A stretch of 18,999 nt of DNA from Opitutia bacterium. GTDB taxonomy: Bacteria; Verrucomicrobiota; Verrucomicrobiia; Opitutales; Coraliomargaritaceae. The stretch's first letter is position 1, and each line of letters starts with the position of its first letter. The stretch covers positions 1 through 18,999 of the forward strand of contig JABJQI010000201.1 of assembly GCA_018663485.1 (NCBI GenBank). The letters run 5' to 3'. Below are positions 13,702-18,999 of the stretch, piece by piece. The notes under the pieces are model-generated. The model worked only from the letters and a program-made list of their open reading frames with translations, did not search any database and was not told where the DNA came from. The position numbers were made by a program, and so were the translations under genes.

Positions 13702-14633
13702 TTGGGAGTGGTCAACAAAAAGGCGGCACTGCCGCTGGTGAAAAACAAAGCTGGCGAGAGCTGGCTGGGCCGCGCCGCTCTCGAGTGAATTCGCCTCAGG
13801 CGCGAAAGCGCCGGCAATCGCGTTGGTTTAAATTTTTGGCTATTTTCGTATTGCTGTTGGTGGTGTTTGGCGGGCTGGCTTGGGTGGGATGGACATTCAA
13901 CAATCGCCAGCAGACAATTCCGTTGACGCCTAGTTCGAAGCCGATCGAGCGTATTATTTTTGATACTGATGGTGTCTTGCCAGATAATTGGCTGAGCCAG
14001 ACGATTAAACTACGCCCTGGGATGTCGATGATGGAGGCTGATATTCATGCGCTGAAAAAAAGTGTGGAAGCTGATGTTCAAGTCAAATCAGCTTCGGTCG
14101 AGCGTGTGTTTCCGAGTGATTTACGGATTCGGGTGAAAGAGCGTGTGCCGGTACTTCGCTTAGCGGTAGCCGGAGCCGACGGTAAGCGACGTCTGCGTTT
14201 AGTTGCGCTCGACGGTGTGGTTTATGATGGGATCGGTTATCCAAAAGCGAGGTTGGAAAACTTACCGTTTGTACAGCCGTATCGGCATGTCGATGGCAGT
14301 TTCTTCCCGATTCGTGGGATTGAGTCGGTTGCCGAGCTCTTGGAGCTGGCTCGTAGTACTGAGCCGAAGTTCTTTCGCACTTGGCAGGTAGTGTCGCTGC
14401 AGCACTACTCTGGCGACTTAGATGTCCCTGGGCAAGTAATTGAAGTGCGCTCGACGATAGTGCCTCGAATCATCTTTGGTGGCTCAGCAGACTACGGACG
14501 TCAATTGGATCGCTTATCCTATATTCTCGAGTATGTTAGAAATCAGGGTAATCCTTCAATCGAACGGATCGATCTTTCTTTACGTAGTTCCGCTGCGGTG
14601 CAGTTTAGCAGTGGTCGTGTCGGCACATTTTAA
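13698..14633 (+). CDS. ftsQ: Cell division protein FtsQ (POTRA domain)
   Basis: FtsQ is a bitopic inner-membrane protein that recruits and regulates FtsB/L and the septal synthase. The 311 residues have a basic cytoplasmic tail (about 1-43, rich in R and K), one transmembrane helix at about 44-67 (FKFLAIFVLLLVVFGGLAWVG), a POTRA domain at about 82-155 (IERIIFDTDGVLPDNWL to LRIRVKERVPVLRL) and a beta domain reaching the end. The segment SASVERVFPSDLRIRVKERVPV is typical of FtsQ/DivIB. Similarity is weak, as usual for FtsQ, and position between ddl and ftsA is strong support. ATGA overlap with ddl and AAGGGA about 9 bases upstream fix the start. Confidence 0.92.
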   Translation: MIGSGQQKGGTAAGEKQSWRELAGPRRSRVNSPQARKRRQSRWFKFLAIFVLLLVVFGGLAWVGWTFNNRQQTIPLTPSSKPIERIIFDTDGVLPDNWLSQTIKLRPGMSMMEADIHALKKSVEADVQVKSASVERVFPSDLRIRVKERVPVLRLAVAGADGKRRLRLVALDGVVYDGIGYPKARLENLPFVQPYRHVDGSFFPIRGIESVAELLELARSTEPKFFRTWQVVSLQHYSGDLDVPGQVIEVRSTIVPRIIFGGSADYGRQLDRLSYILEYVRNQGNPSIERIDLSLRSSAAVQFSSGRVGTF

Positions 14634-14657
14634 TCCAACGAATCTATCTTACAAACT

Positions 14658-15865
<1,208 letters not shown>

Positions 15866-15869
<4 letters not shown>

Positions 15870-17167
15870 TCACTCGTAGTTTATTGAATACAGAACTCGA
15901 CAGTTTATTTAGTGATGAGGCGCCCTGCACGGACCTCAAGATTAAGATCATCGGCATCGGTGGCGCAGGCACAAACGCGGTCGGAGCGCTGCAGTTGGAG
16001 GACTTTGCTGCAGTCAGGCTTGCGGCAATTAATACCGATGCGCAGGCGCTCGATGGCTCTCCAATTACTGAAAAATTAATGATTGGGCGCTCGGTCACTC
16101 GTGGGCTCGGTGCTGGTGGCGAAGTGGATATTGGCAAAGCGGCCGCCGAATCGGATCGCGATGCGATTGCCACTATGATTGGCGATGTGGACTTGATCAT
16201 CATGGTTGTTGGTTTTGGTGGCGGTACTGGCAGTGCCGCAGCATCAATTGTGGCGGAAGTCGCTGGCAAGACGAATGCACTGGTACTGGCTTTTGTAACT
16301 TTGCCTTTCAGCTTCGAAGGTCCTCGCCGCCAGCGCATTGCTGAAGAGGGCGTGGGTGAGCTGCGAAAATTGGTGCACGGTTTGATTCCGTTACCCAATG
16401 ATGTGTTGCTGCAAGAGGGCGAAGAAGATACCAGCGTGCTTAATGCGTTTGCGATTACGGATCGTTGGATTGGGCGTGGGGTGAATTCACTTTGTGCGAT
16501 GCTATTAAGCACGGGTGTGATTAACCTAGACCTCGGTTCATTGCGTTCCGTATTTCAGTCCCAGGGCGGCAAGACAATTTTTGGCACTGGTGTCGCCAGT
16601 GGCGGCGACTATGTGAAAGACGCGTTGGATGATCTGATACTCTGTCCATTACTGCACCTTGGGGATCGACCCGCACAGTTGGATCGTATTTTAGTCAACG
16701 TCATCGGCGGCGCGGATTTACCAATTACTCGGGTGAACGAGATTGTCTCCCAAGTGTCCAAGCGTTTTGGTTCGCGCGAGGATATCGTTTTTGGTGCAGT
16801 TCTCGATTATTCACGCACGGAAAGTCTTGAGATTTGCGTGTTGGGGAAGGCTGAAATGGAGCGTCTGGATGCGTCAGTGAAAAAATCCAAAGTTGCGGAT
16901 GCACCGTCGCCAGTAGAAACCATGCAAGGGCTCGGGCTTCAGTCTGAGATCGCTCAAGACAAATTGCCCATACTCCAGCAAGTGCATTTGTCCAAACTTG
17001 CGAGCAGGAAAAAGTCGACTAGTGAAGATCAAGATGAATTTACTTTCAATGAAGTCGACGCCCAGCGCGGTTATTTCGAAAAGACCGATCGCAACGATTA
17101 TAAAGACGAAGACCTCGATGTGCCGACTTATCTGCGCCGCGGTATTAAGATTAAACTGAAGGTTTAA
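15866..17167 (+). CDS. ftsZ: Cell division protein FtsZ with divergent GTPase motifs
   Basis: FtsZ is the tubulin-like GTPase that forms the Z-ring. Of 433 residues, 27-330 form the GTPase fold: GIGGAGTNAV (T1), NTDAQAL (T3), GFGGGTGSAAAS (T4, 116-127), LPFSFEGPRRQRI (T5), ITDRWIGRGV (T6), and INLDLGSL (T7, 219-226). A polar linker of about 80 residues and the conserved peptide DLDVPTYLRR, followed by a basic end (GIKIKLKV), complete it. The T4 signature normally ends TG(T/S)GAAP; here it is TGSAAAS. The T7 loop keeps Asn220 and Asp222 but has Ser225 where the second catalytic Asp (E. coli D212) is expected. The start is the TTG overlapping the ftsA stop; no ATG exists before the fold. The gene is otherwise intact. 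Confidence 0.95.
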
Positions 17168-17188
17168 AGAGTATATACCGCTCTTCCG

Positions 17189-17219
17189 AACTTGATACAC
17201 GCTTAATTCGTGGCAAGTT
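17189..17219 (+). promoter_or_regulatory. Hairpin just before the SCO gene
   Basis: AACTTG (17189-17194) pairs with CAAGTT (17214-17219), and inside CACG (17198-17201) pairs with CGTG (17209-17212) around a 7-base loop. The structure ends six bases before the SCO start codon and would cover its ribosome-binding region. No T-tract follows, so it is not an ordinary terminator. It may be a translational control element or a dyad operator. A weaker AAGAG/CTCTT pair (17167-17185) precedes it after the ftsZ stop. Confidence 0.4.
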
Positions 17220-17225
17220 GCTACC

Positions 17226-18077
17226 ATGCGTCGTATTTTATATAGCATTTTTTTACAGCTGCTTGCGTTTGGTGCGCTTGCTGCGGAGTCCTTGTTTGTG
17301 TCAGGCCGCGTGTTGGATGTATTACCAGAGGCGCGCTCGTTGCGAGTGGCGTTGACGGAGTCTATGAATGCAGAGGTGCCAGCCGGGCAGACGATTGAGT
17401 TTCGAGTCGGTGCCGGCGACCTTGAGATCGGCTATCTGGGGCGTGTGATACGTGCTGAGGCGGTTAATTATAGCCAAGCGTGGCATTTGGAGCGCATTTT
17501 CCCTGTCGATGGCACGGGTGCGAAAGCGATGGTCGATATCAATAAGCAGCTGCACGCCGCAACTGCGACGATGAGCCGGCGTAAACATGTGAGTGTGGGC
17601 GACTATATACCGAATTTTGCGATGATCGATCAGCATGGCGACTTCTTGCAAATCGGAGCGATGCGCGGCAAGGCCTTCGTCTTGAACTTTATTTTTACCC
17701 GCTGCCAAGCGGCGACGATGTGCCCCGCATCGACCCTCCGCATGTCGGAGCTGCAGGAGCTTTCCCGCCAGGCGGGCATGAAGGAGTTACACTTTGTGAC
17801 CATTACATTTGACCCCGAGTTCGATTCGCCAGGTATCCTTCGCCAATATGCAACGGGCTATGGCTTGGAAAATGAAAATTTCCATCTACTCACTGGCACC
17901 CAAGAGTTGGTCGATGATTTACTGCGTCAATTCGGGATACTCACCATGGAGGAGGATGGTACCATCAACCATACCATGGCGACACTGCTGGTCGATGCCA
18001 ATGGCCGCGTGGCTTTTCGCAAGGAAGGCTCTAAGTGGACGACGAAAGAGTTCCTGCAGGAGGCGCGAGCACTGTAG
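17226..18077 (+). CDS. SCO1/SenC-family copper chaperone (thioredoxin fold)
   Basis: SCO proteins deliver copper to, or reduce cysteines of, the CuA centre of cytochrome c oxidase in the periplasm. The 283 residues have a signal peptide (MRRILYSIFLQLLAFGALAAES) and an N-terminal beta-rich region to about residue 95 (SGRVLDVLPEARSLRVALTES, degenerate CusF/OB-like at best). The thioredoxin-fold SCO domain runs from about 123 (VGDYIPNFAMIDQHGDFL) to the end. Cys160 and Cys166 (TRCQAATMCP) are copper ligands in a CX5C arrangement instead of the classical CX3C, and His249 (NHTMATLLVD) is the third ligand. FVLNFIFT, VTITFDPEFDSPGILRQYA and FHLLTG are typical. It begins 58 bases after ftsZ and is followed 35 bases later by another probable copper-related gene. 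Confidence 0.92.
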   Translation: MRRILYSIFLQLLAFGALAAESLFVSGRVLDVLPEARSLRVALTESMNAEVPAGQTIEFRVGAGDLEIGYLGRVIRAEAVNYSQAWHLERIFPVDGTGAKAMVDINKQLHAATATMSRRKHVSVGDYIPNFAMIDQHGDFLQIGAMRGKAFVLNFIFTRCQAATMCPASTLRMSELQELSRQAGMKELHFVTITFDPEFDSPGILRQYATGYGLENENFHLLTGTQELVDDLLRQFGILTMEEDGTINHTMATLLVDANGRVAFRKEGSKWTTKEFLQEARAL

Positions 18078-18112
18078 TTAGCTTAAGAATTTAATTTTCT
18101 ACGGTTTCAAAT

Positions 18113-18999
18113 ATGCGTACTGAGCAACTAGTTGAGAGTAATCAAATTAATCGAGGGCCACTCTTTCATGTGTTGGTTCTGACACTTGTTTTTATCGCTG
18201 CGTATTTTGCGTTGCGGGCCCTGCCAGATGCGCAATGCGGGTTCTTGCACTACGAGGAGGTCGTCAATGCGGACGGTTCGGTTGAATTCTGCGCTACTAA
18301 TCATGCTGGATTTCTGGATCTGACGCGGCTCAAATATCCTGTCGAAATGAATATTTCCTTGGACGATGAAGCTGCTGTGGGCGTGGCTCAGGAGGTGACA
18401 CTCGAGCTTTTGACTTCGGGGGGCATGTCGATCGCACCGCATGAGTTGGCGCTGACTCATACGAAGAAAATGCATGTGATGGTGGTTGACCCTTCGTTGC
18501 AGGACTATCACCACGTGCATCCGCAGGCGGTTGGATTGAACGGACAGTATACTTTTGAATTCACGCCGAATCGGGCGGGCACGTATCAAGTCTTTGTTGA
18601 GATCGTGCCACTGCGCACACGTCGGCAAATTATTGCAACGGGTACAATTGAAGTGAGCGGGGTTGCTTCGACTATGAAGTTTGAGCATCAGATTGAGAGC
18701 ATCGTCGATGGCTTACGATTTAGTCTGGGCGATATGCCTGCGGAACGCATGCGCACCGGGGTCGACTATCGTTTCGAATTAGACGTAACTGCGGCCGATG
18801 GCAGTATTGTTGAGCTGCAAGATGTTATGGGCGCACAGGGACACATGGTCGCCTTCGACGCTGCGGGCAAAGGCTTTGCTCATATGCATCCAATCGGTAG
18901 TGTGGTTTCCGCCCGATCGCTAGAGTCACCAGAGCTCGCCTTTTTGTTCAATGTGCCGAACCCTGGCTGGTATCGTGTCTTCGCTCAAGTTCAGGTGTC
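18113..18999 (+). CDS. Membrane-anchored His/Met-rich protein, probably copper-related (partial, 3' end outside window)
   Basis: An open frame of 295 codons runs from the ATG at 18113 to the window edge without a stop. After a short polar N-terminus one membrane helix (about 17-36, LFHVLVLTLVFIAAYFALRAL) anchors it; the rest should be periplasmic. Two similar halves follow, each a beta-sandwich-like region with a His/Met-rich segment: residues 116-137 (HTKKMHVMVVD then YHHVHP) and 244-260 (GHMVAFD then FAHMHP). The shared pattern, H-x-M/V ... D ... H-x-HP, resembles metal-binding repeats of secreted proteins found near copper ATPases and SCO genes. Two Cys (QCGFLHY, EFCATNH) lie before the first repeat. 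I do not recognise a named family; copper binding is inferred from these residues and the SCO neighbour. Confidence 0.75.
   Translation, partial: MRTEQLVESNQINRGPLFHVLVLTLVFIAAYFALRALPDAQCGFLHYEEVVNADGSVEFCATNHAGFLDLTRLKYPVEMNISLDDEAAVGVAQEVTLELLTSGGMSIAPHELALTHTKKMHVMVVDPSLQDYHHVHPQAVGLNGQYTFEFTPNRAGTYQVFVEIVPLRTRRQIIATGTIEVSGVASTMKFEHQIESIVDGLRFSLGDMPAERMRTGVDYRFELDVTAADGSIVELQDVMGAQGHMVAFDAAGKGFAHMHPIGSVVSARSLESPELAFLFNVPNPGWYRVFAQVQV

Noticed and set aside
17167..17185. AAGAG/CTCTT pair after ftsZ as operon terminator
   Set aside because: Only 5 bp, AU-rich loop and no T-tract; no convincing terminator follows ftsZ.
18128..18688. Minus-strand open frame of 186 codons at the right end
   Set aside because: It lies opposite the membrane-anchored His/Met-rich protein, whose frame is open to the window edge and has a coherent membrane helix and repeats; the antisense product is Arg/His-rich and has none.

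Overview
The window looks like the chromosome of a Verrucomicrobiota bacterium, most likely of the Opitutia/Puniceicoccaceae-Coraliomargarita type. This rests on four things: a murC-murB fusion, a LysM lipoprotein-like gene inside the division/cell-wall (dcw) cluster, a secreted protein reminiscent of the Amuc_1102 pilus-like family, and short palindromic GC repeats between genes. GC content is intermediate. No mobile element, rRNA or CRISPR array is visible, so this is a housekeeping region, and the assignment is by recollection rather than by a search.

Left part (1-5550). On the minus strand are a tRNA-Arg(ACG), an unidentified four-helix membrane protein, and a short ribosome hibernation factor (hpf) with a clear terminator. 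A divergent two-gene unit follows on the plus strand: an SDR-family oxidoreductase and an RluA-type pseudouridine synthase, overlapping by ATGA. The hpf/SDR intergenic region holds three mutually complementary segments plus a T-tract. On the minus strand they have the layout of a transcription attenuator upstream of hpf; on the plus strand one of the alternative helices covers the SDR start codon. Next, on the minus strand, come a secreted Amuc_1102-like protein with a good sigma-70-type promoter, a DUF445 membrane protein, and a DUF481 outer-membrane beta-barrel protein.

Central part (5680-17167). This is a long plus-strand dcw cluster: murD, a LysM x3 envelope protein, ftsW, murG, murC-murB fusion, ddl, ftsQ, ftsA, ftsZ. 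ftsW to ftsQ are joined by start/stop overlaps, and ftsA-ftsZ overlap through TTGA, which suggests one translationally coupled operon. The usual upstream half (mraZ, rsmH, ftsL, ftsI, murE, murF, mraY) is absent, so the cluster is split in front of murD. The enzymes cover the cytoplasmic steps from UDP-GlcNAc-enolpyruvate (MurB) to lipid II (MurG), D-Ala-D-Ala supply (Ddl), septal glycan polymerisation (FtsW) and the Z-ring (FtsA, FtsZ, FtsQ). Two proteins have unusual active sites: FtsZ has Ser where the T7 loop normally has its second catalytic Asp, and MurB has Cys in place of the catalytic Ser.

Right part (17189-18999). A hairpin precedes a SCO1/SenC-type copper chaperone with a CX5C motif. 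After it comes a membrane-anchored protein, cut by the window edge, with two repeated His/Met-rich HxHP segments. Together they suggest copper handling for cytochrome oxidase assembly or copper tolerance.

The window has no gene-free stretch longer than about 200 bases.
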